A DNA stretch of 14,422 nucleotides. Origin: CAZYZQ01 sp964652075. GTDB taxonomy: Bacteria > Bacillota > Clostridia > Oscillospirales > Oscillospiraceae. Below the pieces are notes generated by a model. It did no database searches. It had not been told where the DNA came from and saw only the letters and a program-made list of their open reading frames with translations. The translations under genes were made by a program, and so were the position numbers. Positions 1-5,861 of this stretch are shown here, piece after piece; the stretch's first letter is position 1, and each line of letters begins with the position of its first letter. The DNA is taken from positions 1 through 14,422 of the forward strand of contig CAZYZQ010000058.1 in NCBI GenBank assembly GCA_964652075.1, in the 5' to 3' direction.

Positions 1-902
1 TACCCAGGCTGCTCGTAGTTGAAGCTGACATTGCCTTCGTTGTCGGTAAATACAGCGCCAAGTGTGCTGTCACCAATGCTGTCATAGACAATGTAGTCGG
101 CGAACTCTCCACCCTCCAGAATGCTGTTATACTGTACTGGACTGTAGTTCAGGACGCTGTAGCCCGAGCCCTTGCCCATCGGGAAGATGTCGTCATACTG
201 TGCGTCGACCGCGGCGAGGATCTCGTCGAACTCGGCCCATGTCGTCATGTTTTTCGCCTTGTCGGTCAGGCCCAGCTCGTCGAGCATATCCTGCCGCATG
301 ATGAGAAACTGATCGGTCGCGTAGATGCGGTAGGTCGGGAAGCCGTAGACGCCGCCGTTGATGGTCATCGCGTCGAGGTAATTGCCGACAACATTCATCA
401 GGCCCTCTGCGCACGGCTGATCGAGGTACGGGGAGACGTCCATCAGTTCACCGTTTGAGTACAGGCTGGTCAATGATGTGACGGCGAAGGAGCCGATGAT
501 GTCGGGCAGGTCGCCGGAGGAAGCCATCAGGCTGATCTGGGTCTGCCAGGAGCCGATGTCGAACCAGGTGATTTCAAGGTGGATGCCGAGCTTCTCTTCC
601 GTGATGGCGTTGATCGCCTCTTCGACGTGCTCAGCCTTGTCGCCGTTGGCCATCGGGTCGAACATGGACATGGTGATCTCCACGATCTCTTCCGGATCGT
701 CGTCATCGGGTTCTTCCGGGGTCTCCGGTTCCTCGGGTGTTTCCGGTTCTTCCGGGGTCTCCGGCTCTTCCGGCGTCTCAGGGGTTTCGGGTGTGTCGGT
801 GGGTGCTTCCGGTTCTTCGGTCTTGCTGGCACAGCCGGCCAGAAGCGCCAGACACAGGGCCAGCGTCAGAACCAGTGCAAGGATTTGTTTCCATTTTCTC
901 AT
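1..902 (-). CDS. ABC transporter substrate-binding lipoprotein (3' end cut by window edge)
   Basis: Open from the ATG at 902-900 to the window edge, about 300 codons, with GGAGGG just upstream on the minus strand. Residues 1-24 form a lipoprotein signal peptide: a basic start (MRKWKQ), a hydrophobic stretch and a lipobox LLAGC with Cys24 as the lipidated residue. Residues 25-72 are a Pro/Glu/Thr linker of repeated EPETPE units ending in DDDD. The mature domain then begins (MSMFDPMANGDKAEHVEEAI, then GIHLEITWFDIGSWQTQIS and SSGDLPDIIG), a pattern typical of extracellular family-1 solute-binding proteins, resembling those that carry a C-terminal DUF3502 region; that end is not visible. It would sit on the outer membrane face and hand a sugar or peptide-like ligand to a permease lying outside the window. 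It is divergent from an RpiR-type regulator, suggesting carbohydrate control. The ligand cannot be read from the sequence. Confidence 0.9.
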   Translation of the reverse strand, partial: MRKWKQILALVLTLALCLALLAGCASKTEEPEAPTDTPETPETPEEPETPEEPETPEEPETPEEPDDDDPEEIVEITMSMFDPMANGDKAEHVEEAINAITEEKLGIHLEITWFDIGSWQTQISLMASSGDLPDIIGSFAVTSLTSLYSNGELMDVSPYLDQPCAEGLMNVVGNYLDAMTINGGVYGFPTYRIYATDQFLIMRQDMLDELGLTDKAKNMTTWAEFDEILAAVDAQYDDIFPMGKGSGYSVLNYSPVQYNSILEGGEFADYIVYDSIGDSTLGAVFTDNEGNVSFNYEQPG

Positions 903-1075
903 TGAGAACCCTCCAATTCTATTTCCATTTTTGCACAAAACGGCTTACTGATATCTACATAATATCATCAAAATTCTACAAATACCAGCGGATTTTTTCG
1001 AAAACGCTTTGGAGAATTTGTATAAATTTACAGAAAATTGTAAATAGGAATAATTCCTGAGAGGAGTGAGGCCAT
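903..1075. promoter_or_regulatory. Divergent AT-rich control region between the substrate-binding protein and the RpiR-type regulator
   Basis: This 173-bp gap is far richer in A+T than its flanks and must hold promoters for both divergent genes. TATAAA at 1021-1026 is a plausible -10 box for the regulator, but no good -35 box is seen. On the minus strand TATTAT (complement of 958-963) is a possible -10 for the lipoprotein gene. A perfect 10-bp palindrome TTTTCGAAAA lies at 995-1004. The promoter calls are tentative. Confidence 0.5.
1026..1045. promoter_or_regulatory. Candidate operator: 7-bp inverted repeat
   Basis: ATTTACA (1026-1032) and TGTAAAT (1039-1045) are exact inverted copies separated by 6 bp. 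The site overlaps the edge of the candidate -10 box of the regulator gene and lies 30 bp before its ATG, where a repressor would act. That the adjacent RpiR-type protein binds here is inference; AT-rich DNA gives such repeats by chance fairly often. Confidence 0.35.
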
Positions 1076-2107
1076 ATGGCACTGATGCACCAGATGCTGA
1101 CGTTCTACAACGCCACGCCGGAGAAGAGCCTGTACCATGATATCCTGACGGTGATGTTTGCCCATTTGCAGGAGCTGCCGTCGCTCTCCATTGAACGGAT
1201 TGCCGAGCTGTGCCTGACCTCGACGGCCTCCGTCAGCCGCCTGGTGCGGGAGATGGGCTTCCGGAATTACACGGATTTCCGCAGCTCGCTGTGGGATCTG
1301 CTGCGCAACTATCCTCTGCACAACCGCTCCATGCCGAGCGACATGGTCTCGGACCCGTATGACCTGCAGGGATCGTTTTTGCGGCTGCTGCAGCGAGACC
1401 TGGAACAGATCCAGCGGACATTCGACCATGAGATCCCCGTGCAGGTCGCGTCGTGGATCAACGGGGCCGACGCGGTTATGATCTATTCCATCGACGTGCC
1501 GACGCTCTGCGTCGAGCACCTGCAATATGACCTGATTATGGGCGGGAAGAAGACGAAGCTCTATACCAGGCCGGAGAGCATGGTGCAGTGCGTGAAGCAT
1601 CTGGAACCGAACGCGCTGGTGCTGATCTTCGCGGGGCGCAGCATCCCGGCGCAGCCGCTGATGCGGCTCCTGCACGACCTGCGTGAGATCGGCGCGCGCT
1701 CGGTTATGATTACGCCGCTCACAGAGCCGATGCTGACAAGCCTTGCCGATATGCTGGTACATATCCCGTCCTCGTCGTTTGCGATCGAGATGATGCACTA
1801 CCACATCTTTCTGACCTTTGTCACACTGGAATACCGCAGCCGGTATATCGACGCGGCTGGGACAGAAATGAAAAAGGAGCATCTTACAATGGATATCAAG
1901 CAGGAGATCACAAAAATCACGGAAAAAATCACAAAGGACCCGAAGTTCAAGGAGGAGTTCCAGAAGAACCCCGTCCACGCGGTCGAAAACGCGCTGGGCG
2001 TGGATATTCCGGACGGCATGGTCGAGAAGGTTGTCGACGGCGTCAAGGCCAAGCTGACCGGCGACAAGCTCGGCGGCGTCGCGGACAAGCTCAAGAGCCT
2101 GTTCTGA
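1076..2107 (+). CDS. MurR/RpiR-type transcriptional regulator fused in frame to a small helical module
   Basis: ATG at 1076 follows GAGGAG (1061-1066) at good spacing; 343 residues. Residues about 1-80 form an RpiR-type HTH_6 domain (LSIERIAELCLTSTASVSRL, then GFRNYTDFRSSL). Residues about 110-255 resemble a diverged SIS domain (AVMIYSIDVPTLCVEHLQ; ALVLIFAGRSI), but the usual Ser/Gly/Thr-rich sugar-phosphate loop reads FAGRSI, so phosphosugar binding is uncertain. RpiR proteins control sugar and amino-sugar genes, and this one is divergent from a solute-binding protein. Residues 272-343 are an unrelated 72-residue module that starts at a Met with its own Shine-Dalgarno site, so the frame may give a fusion, two proteins, or both. 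A regulator alone would end near residue 260-271. The HTH call is firm; the ligand is unknown. Confidence 0.85.
   Translation: MALMHQMLTFYNATPEKSLYHDILTVMFAHLQELPSLSIERIAELCLTSTASVSRLVREMGFRNYTDFRSSLWDLLRNYPLHNRSMPSDMVSDPYDLQGSFLRLLQRDLEQIQRTFDHEIPVQVASWINGADAVMIYSIDVPTLCVEHLQYDLIMGGKKTKLYTRPESMVQCVKHLEPNALVLIFAGRSIPAQPLMRLLHDLREIGARSVMITPLTEPMLTSLADMLVHIPSSSFAIEMMHYHIFLTFVTLEYRSRYIDAAGTEMKKEHLTMDIKQEITKITEKITKDPKFKEEFQKNPVHAVENALGVDIPDGMVEKVVDGVKAKLTGDKLGGVADKLKSLF
1889..2107 (+). CDS. Small helical protein (72 aa) as in-frame internal start or C-terminal module of the regulator
   Basis: The ATG at 1889-1891 is in frame with the regulator and preceded by AAAAAGGAG (1871-1879) with 9 nt spacing, as good a site as any in the window. 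The product begins MDIKQEITKITEKI and contains DPKFKEEFQKNPVHAVENALG, then VDIPDGMVEKVVDGVKAKL and a KLGG near the end. It is charged, predicted helical and lacks Cys. I recall similar stand-alone small proteins in Clostridia, function unknown. The pattern DPxF(x)3F(x)3P(x)2A followed by LGVxIPDG also resembles the leader part of nitrile-hydratase-like leader peptides, but there is no core peptide after the GG and no modification enzyme nearby. Whether it is made separately cannot be settled from sequence. Confidence 0.6.
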   Translation: MDIKQEITKITEKITKDPKFKEEFQKNPVHAVENALGVDIPDGMVEKVVDGVKAKLTGDKLGGVADKLKSLF

Positions 2108-2128
2108 GATTCCCCAAACTTTGGCGGC

Positions 2129-2157
2129 TTGCGCCCGCGCACGGCGTGTGGTATGAT
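2129..2157 (+). promoter_or_regulatory. Promoter for the DUF1292 gene
   Basis: TTGCGC (2129-2134) and TATGAT (2152-2157) are separated by exactly 17 bp and lie 31 bp before the start codon, which fits a vegetative sigma factor promoter. It is the only candidate between the regulator's stop codon and the next gene. Confidence 0.65.
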
Positions 2158-2188
2158 GGAGCTGCAAACCCGCAAAGGAGGGAACAGT

Positions 2189-2509
2189 ATGGAACCGAAT
2201 GAACTGGAAAAGGCGGCGGACGACGCGCTGGACGAGTTGGAGGAGCTGGACGAGGAGAACGTTGTCTATCTCACCGACGAGGACGGACAGGAGGTCGCCT
2301 GCGAGCTGCTCGACGAGGTGTCGTACAACGGCGCGGTCTACGTCGTGCTGCTGCCGCTGGACGACGAGTCCGGCGAGGTCGCCATCCTGCGGATGGAGGA
2401 CGCGTCCGGCGACGAGGCGCGCTATGCCGCTGTCGATGACGACAGCGAGCTGGAGGCGGTTTTCGCGATCTTCCGGGAGCAGAATGAGGAGAATTTCCAT
2501 TTCGAGTGA
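2189..2509 (+). CDS. DUF1292 family acidic protein
   Basis: The ATG at 2189 follows AAAGGAGG (2174-2181) at ideal spacing; the open frame extends further upstream, but the -10 box at 2152-2157 rules out a longer start. The product is 106 residues and strongly acidic, with a Glu/Asp-rich first 30 residues (AADDALDELEELDEENVVYL) followed by the DUF1292 pattern: VYLTDEDGQEVACELLDEVSYNGAVYVVLLPL, then a hydrophobic strand AILRME and a C-terminal AVFAIFREQNEE. DUF1292 proteins are small cytoplasmic proteins common in Firmicutes, often found near cell-wall or Holliday-junction genes, with no settled function. Here it is a single-gene unit between its own promoter and a strong terminator. Confidence 0.88.
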   Translation: MEPNELEKAADDALDELEELDEENVVYLTDEDGQEVACELLDEVSYNGAVYVVLLPLDDESGEVAILRMEDASGDEARYAAVDDDSELEAVFAIFREQNEENFHFE

Positions 2510-2570
2510 GCGCTGTCCATATCCGGATTGCCTCCCGGCGCTCCGGCGCTGCAGGCTTCCCGCAAGGCTG

Positions 2571-2617
2571 AAAAGCAGCGGGCGCACAGAGCTGTGCGCC
2601 CGCTGCTTTTCTGTTTC
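2571..2617 (+). terminator. Rho-independent terminator after the DUF1292 gene
   Basis: A perfect 19-bp inverted repeat, 2571-2589 paired with 2592-2610, has a core of GCAGCGGGCGCACAG, a tiny loop, and A-tract and T-tract arms (AAAA before, CTTTTCTGTTT after). The symmetry means it could also stop transcription from the other strand. Confidence 0.9.
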
Positions 2618-2633
2618 CGAATGAGAAATTGTG

Positions 2634-2662
2634 TTGTAATTCCGCGGTTCGGATGCTACAAT
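2634..2662 (+). promoter_or_regulatory. Promoter for the CoA-disulfide reductase-like gene
   Basis: TTGTAA (2634-2639) and TACAAT (2657-2662) are spaced 17 bp apart, just downstream of the preceding terminator and 46 bp before the start codon. Confidence 0.65.
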
Positions 2663-2708
2663 CGAACCAGAAGGATCAAAAACTGCGGCATGAAAGGAAG
2701 GGGTACTT

Positions 2709-4406
2709 ATGAAACTGGTGGTTATCGGCGGCGTGACCGGCGGCGCGTCCACGGCGGCGCGTGTCCGGCGGCTGGACGAGCAGGCGGAGATTGTGATGCT
2801 GGAGCGGGGCGCGCATGTCTCGTTTTCCAATTGCTGCCTGCCCTACCATCTGAGCGGGACGGTGGCGGAGGAGGATCTGCTCCTCATGGATCCGCCGCGC
2901 TTCAAAAAGCAGTACAATATCGACGCGCGCGTACGAAGCGAGGTCACGGCCATCGACCGCGCGCAGAAGACCGTCACGGTCAAAAATCTCGCCACCGGCG
3001 AGGTGTATACGGAAGCCTATGACAAGCTCATGCTCGCGCCCGGCGCCGATCCGGTACTGCCGCGCAGCATTGCGGGACTTGACCGCGAAAACGTCTTTAC
3101 GATCCGCAACGTCACGGACATTGCCGCGCTGAAGGCATGCGCCGGCCGGGCGGACGTGCAGAACGTCGTCGTGGTGGGCGGCGGCTTTATCGGCATCGAG
3201 GCGGCGGAGAATTTACAGAAGGCGGGCAAGACTGTGCGGCTCGTTGAGGGCCTTGAGCAGATCATGGCGCCGTTCGACTACGACATGGTGCAGATCCTGC
3301 ACAAGGAGCTGCTGGACAACGGCGTCGAGCTGTATCTGTCCAGCATGCTGACCGCCGTGGAGGACGGGCAGGTCTGTGTGTCGCGCGGCGGCGAGACGTT
3401 CACGCTCCCGGCGGAGCTCGTTGTGATGTGCGTCGGCATCCGGCCCTGCACGGCGCTGGCGGAGGCGGCGGGGCTGGCCATCGGCAAGACCGGCGGCATT
3501 CTGGTCAACCACAACTACCAGACGAGCGACCCCGACATCTACGCCGTGGGCGACGCGGTTGAGGGCTTCAACCGCCTGACGAACGAGCCGGGCCGTCTGG
3601 CACTGGCAGGCCCCGCGCAGCGCGCGGCCCGCGCGGCGGCGGATCACATCTGCGGCCGCAGCCACTCGAACCGCGGATTTATCGGCTCGTCCTGCATCCG
3701 CGTCTTTTCGCAGAACGCGGCCGCGACCGGCCTGAGCGAGAAGGCTGCCGCGAAGGCGGGCATCCCGTGCGACTCCGTGCTGGTGTTCCCGCCCGACAAG
3801 GTCTCGCTGATGCCGGACAGCCACTACATGGCGTTCAAGCTGATCTTCGAGGTGCCGACCGGGCGCATCCTCGGCGCGCAGGCCATCGGCCGCGGCGCGG
3901 TTGACAAGCGCATCGACGTCATCGCGGCCATGATTACCATGGGCGCGACGCTCGAGGATCTCAAGGAGCTGGAGCTGTGCTACGCCCCGCCGTTCGGCAC
4001 GCCGAAGGACATCGTCAATCAGGCTGCGCTTGTCGCACTGAACGTGCTCTACGGCGAAGTGAAACAGGTGCATGTGGACAAGGTACGCGAGCTGGTGGAG
4101 TCCGGCGCGTATATCGTCGATGTGCGCAACCCCGGCGAGTTCGCGGCGGGCCACCTCAACGGCGCGCACAACATCCCGCTGCCGCAGCTGCGTGCACGCA
4201 TGGACGAGATCCCGCGCGACGTGCCGGTGTATCTGCACTGCCGCTCGTCCCAGCGCAGCTACTACGCGATCCGCTGCCTGCAGGGGTGCGGCTATCAGAA
4301 CGTCACGAATATCAGCGGCTCGTTCCTCGGCATCAGCCTGTTCGAGTACTTCAACGACGTGACGCAGCACCGCACGCCGATTGTCGACCGGTATAATTTC
4401 AACTGA
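2709..4406 (+). CDS. CoA-disulfide / persulfide reductase with C-terminal rhodanese domain
   Basis: Start ATG 2709 after AAGGAAGGGG; 565 residues, the usual size for the reductase-rhodanese fusions. Residues 1-20 hold the FAD dinucleotide motif (VVIGGVTGGASTAARVRR). SFSNCCLPY places the single redox cysteine of the CoA-disulfide reductase family at Cys42. VVVVGGGFIGIEAAE (153-167) is the NAD(P)H site, and DIYAVGDAVE (276-285) binds FAD. CYAPPFG (424-430) matches the dimer-contributed Tyr region of the family. Residues about 455-550 are a rhodanese domain (DVRNPGEFAAGH) with active Cys511 in HCRSSQRS. Such fusions reduce CoA disulfide or CoA persulfide/polysulfide with NAD(P)H. An extra Cys43 next to Cys42 replaces the usual Gly. 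It is a monocistronic unit with its own promoter and terminator. The family is certain; the physiological substrate is not. Confidence 0.93.
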   Translation: MKLVVIGGVTGGASTAARVRRLDEQAEIVMLERGAHVSFSNCCLPYHLSGTVAEEDLLLMDPPRFKKQYNIDARVRSEVTAIDRAQKTVTVKNLATGEVYTEAYDKLMLAPGADPVLPRSIAGLDRENVFTIRNVTDIAALKACAGRADVQNVVVVGGGFIGIEAAENLQKAGKTVRLVEGLEQIMAPFDYDMVQILHKELLDNGVELYLSSMLTAVEDGQVCVSRGGETFTLPAELVVMCVGIRPCTALAEAAGLAIGKTGGILVNHNYQTSDPDIYAVGDAVEGFNRLTNEPGRLALAGPAQRAARAAADHICGRSHSNRGFIGSSCIRVFSQNAAATGLSEKAAAKAGIPCDSVLVFPPDKVSLMPDSHYMAFKLIFEVPTGRILGAQAIGRGAVDKRIDVIAAMITMGATLEDLKELELCYAPPFGTPKDIVNQAALVALNVLYGEVKQVHVDKVRELVESGAYIVDVRNPGEFAAGHLNGAHNIPLPQLRARMDEIPRDVPVYLHCRSSQRSYYAIRCLQGCGYQNVTNISGSFLGISLFEYFNDVTQHRTPIVDRYNFN

Positions 4407-4425
4407 AAAATTCCAACAAAAAATT

Positions 4426-4463
4426 CGGGGCCAGGCAATCTGCCTGGCCCCGTTGCTGCTTTT
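4426..4463 (+). terminator. Terminator after the reductase-rhodanese gene
   Basis: CGGGGCCAGGCA (4426-4437) pairs perfectly with 4441-4452 across a 3-nt loop and is followed by TTGCTGCTTTT. The T-tract is interrupted but the stem is strong, and it begins 20 bp after the stop codon. Confidence 0.8.
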
Positions 4464-4469
4464 CAGGAA

Positions 4470-4491
4470 GGGCGGGGGCTTGCCCCCGCCC
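4470..4491. repeat. GC-rich hairpin
   Basis: GGGCGGGGGC (4470-4479) is followed by TT and its exact complement GCCCCCGCCC (4482-4491). It directly follows the terminator. Its right arm plus TACG recurs at 12476-12489, so it looks like part of an interspersed intergenic repeat rather than a second terminator. Confidence 0.6.
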
Positions 4492-4525
4492 TACGGCTTT
4501 TGCATATTTCGTACCATCCTCCAGA

Positions 4526-4841
4526 TCGCGGCGCACCGGTGGAATGCACTGGAATTTTGCATATTCTTCCAATAGAACGTCCCCCGTGACCTCCCCAGAG
4601 GGGGAGGTGGCACGGGCGAGAGCCCGTGCCAGAAGGGGGATGGACTTGCGCGAGATGAAGGGCCGCGAATGGGATGGTGGGAGTTCAGATTTTACGAATT
4701 CGCCTATAGCCTCTTTGTATCGTACCCCCTACCGCGTCCCCCCTCAGTCGGCTATCGCCGCCAGCTCCCCCCTCTGGGGCGCTCACAGAGCCGTTCTATT
4801 GGTGGTGCGGTGCAGAATTCGCGGCGCGTCGGTGGGATGCA
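4526..4841. repeat. Imperfect 23-bp direct repeat flanking the inverted-repeat element
   Basis: The 23-bp segments 4526-4548 and 4819-4841 both begin TCGCGGCGC and end ATGCA, and match at 20 of 23 positions. They lie just outside the two arms of the inverted-repeat element at 4569-4802. They could be remains of nested repeat insertions; they are too long for an ordinary target-site duplication. Confidence 0.5.
4569..4802. repeat. Paired inverted repeat (MITE-like) element in a gene-free gap
   Basis: CCAATAGAACG (4569-4579) and its exact complement CGTTCTATTGG (4792-4802) bound a 234-bp segment. Behind each end the two arms continue as related sequence: GTGA, a CCCCAGAGGGGG core (4593-4604; inverted at 4768-4779), a second hairpin and a GGGGGA end (4635-4640; inverted at 4738-4743). 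The left arm holds two clean hairpins, 4589-4608 and 4609-4630, each with a 4-nt loop; the right arm holds degenerate versions. About 95 bp of unrelated sequence lies between the arms. No coding frame in the 4407-4844 gap has a credible start or family match. This looks like two facing copies of a small intergenic repeat. Confidence 0.65.
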
Positions 4842-4844
4842 TTT

Positions 4845-5660
4845 TTATTCGATGGTAAACTCCGCGCTCAGGCCCTCGACGACGAGACGGTAGGTACCGG
4901 CGGGGAGGTTGCCGTACATGGCGAGCATGTAGCTCTCCTCTGCCGTCTTGCCGGCGGGCAGCAGCATGGCGATGTCCTCAAAGCCCCACGCGCCGGGGAC
5001 GGGCGGGATGTTGTACCAGACGCCGTCCAGAAGCGCCTGCACAGAGAAGTACTTGCCGTAGCTCCACTCCTCTTCGCTGTTGTTGACAAGCTCCACCGTG
5101 AGCTTGCCCGGCAGCAGGAACTCCGTCAGCGTCATCGAGATCCCCTCCGGCGGCGTCAGGGGCGCGGCGGGGGTCAGAAGCTCTGCGTGCCAGCCGTCTT
5201 CCCCTCGCGTCATGACACGCGCGCAGGGCAGGACGGAGAAGTCGGAGAAGGTGTCCGTGGTGTCCGCGTCCCAGTCGTAGGCGGACTGCAGGGCGGCGAA
5301 ATCGAAGTCGAAGGTATAGACCGCGCCGTCCGACGTGATCCAGTGGCCGTCCGACCAGGCGCCGTACAGGCTCTCGCCGTCCTTGTTGGAAATTTCAAAT
5401 GCCCAGATCGGCGCGGTGGCCTGCGTGGGGAGCCAGCTTGCATCCTGCTTTGCGGGGACCCTGGCCAGCGCGTCCAGCAGCTTCTGTTCCTGCGCGGCGT
5501 CAAACAGGAGCTGCCGCGTGATCGTCTCGCCGTCGTAGTGAAAGAGCGAGAGCGCGCTGATTTCCGGCGCCGCGCCGGCAAGCAGGGTGTTCTTTTTGGC
5601 GCAGCCGGCAAGCAGGAAAAGCAACAGAAAAATGGGAATCAATAAGTTTCTTTTTTTCAT
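4845..5660 (-). CDS. Lipoprotein of unknown function with Ig-like C-terminal region
   Basis: ATG at 5660-5658 with GGAGG just upstream on the minus strand; 271 residues. Residues 1-20 are a lipoprotein signal (MKKRNLLIP, hydrophobic run, lipobox LLAGC with Cys20), so the protein is membrane-anchored on the outside. Residues about 30-140 contain aromatic-rich strands (SALSLFHYDGETITRQLLFD; AVYTFDFDFAALQSAYDWDAD) with no motif I can name. Residues about 185-271 (LTVELVNNSEEEWSYGKYFS, DGVWYNIPP, LPAGTYRLVVEGLSAEFTIE) fit the bacterial immunoglobulin-like fold found at the ends of many Firmicutes lipoproteins, with the typical pattern YGxxF, W, PGxYR-like strand. No enzyme residues are recognised. 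It stands alone, divergent from citrate synthase; no terminator is clear downstream, where the repeat-rich gap begins. A role in sensing, binding or cell-surface stress is only a guess. Confidence 0.85.
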   Translation of the reverse strand: MKKRNLLIPIFLLLFLLAGCAKKNTLLAGAAPEISALSLFHYDGETITRQLLFDAAQEQKLLDALARVPAKQDASWLPTQATAPIWAFEISNKDGESLYGAWSDGHWITSDGAVYTFDFDFAALQSAYDWDADTTDTFSDFSVLPCARVMTRGEDGWHAELLTPAAPLTPPEGISMTLTEFLLPGKLTVELVNNSEEEWSYGKYFSVQALLDGVWYNIPPVPGAWGFEDIAMLLPAGKTAEESYMLAMYGNLPAGTYRLVVEGLSAEFTIE

Positions 5661-5861
5661 GGGGAAAACCTCCTAATTTGCTTGTCATCTGGATAGACGG
5701 AAAATATGCCCGCCGGTTTCGCACTTTTGCAAAAAAAAGAAAAAAACCGGATTTGTTTTGAACAAACTGTAAATTTTCCAGAATATTTCCAAATTTCCCT
5801 TGCATAGCGCTCCAAAATTTGATACACTTAGCTAACAGTTTTCTTTTTGGAGGTATGGCAT
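5661..5861. promoter_or_regulatory. AT-rich divergent region between lipoprotein gene and citrate synthase gene
   Basis: The 201-bp gap is A+T rich and must carry both promoters. The plus-strand promoter at 5800-5828 is clear; no good minus-strand promoter was identified. A small inverted repeat, TTTGTT (5752-5757) and AACAAA (5761-5766) with a 3-bp spacer, is a weak operator candidate. Confidence 0.4.
5800..5828 (+). promoter_or_regulatory. Promoter for citrate synthase gene
   Basis: TTGCAT (5800-5805) and TACACT (5823-5828) are spaced by 17 bp and lie 33 bp before the start codon. Confidence 0.6.

Noticed and set aside
478..951. Plus-strand frame with a GSSGVSGSSGVSG repeat
   Set aside because: It is the complement of the Pro/Glu-rich linker of the minus-strand lipoprotein; the repeat in the DNA is real but this reading is not a gene.
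1028..2830. 600-codon open frame on the minus strand across the regulator and DUF1292 genes
   Set aside because: It is antisense to two genes with clear families and ribosome sites, has no family match by eye, and is His/Arg/Gln-rich in the way expected of a frame opposite GC-rich coding DNA.
3213..4370. 385-codon antisense frame inside the reductase-rhodanese gene
   Set aside because: Same low-complexity Arg/His/Ala composition and no ribosome site; explained by codon bias of the sense gene.
5713..5750. CCGGTTT/AAACCGG inverted repeat upstream of the lipoprotein gene
   Set aside because: A 7-bp stem with a 24-nt A-rich loop has no clear meaning and may be chance.
5847..5861. TTG start giving citrate synthase five extra residues
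   Set aside because: This TTG overlaps the GGAGG ribosome site itself; the ATG at 5862 is correctly spaced from it.
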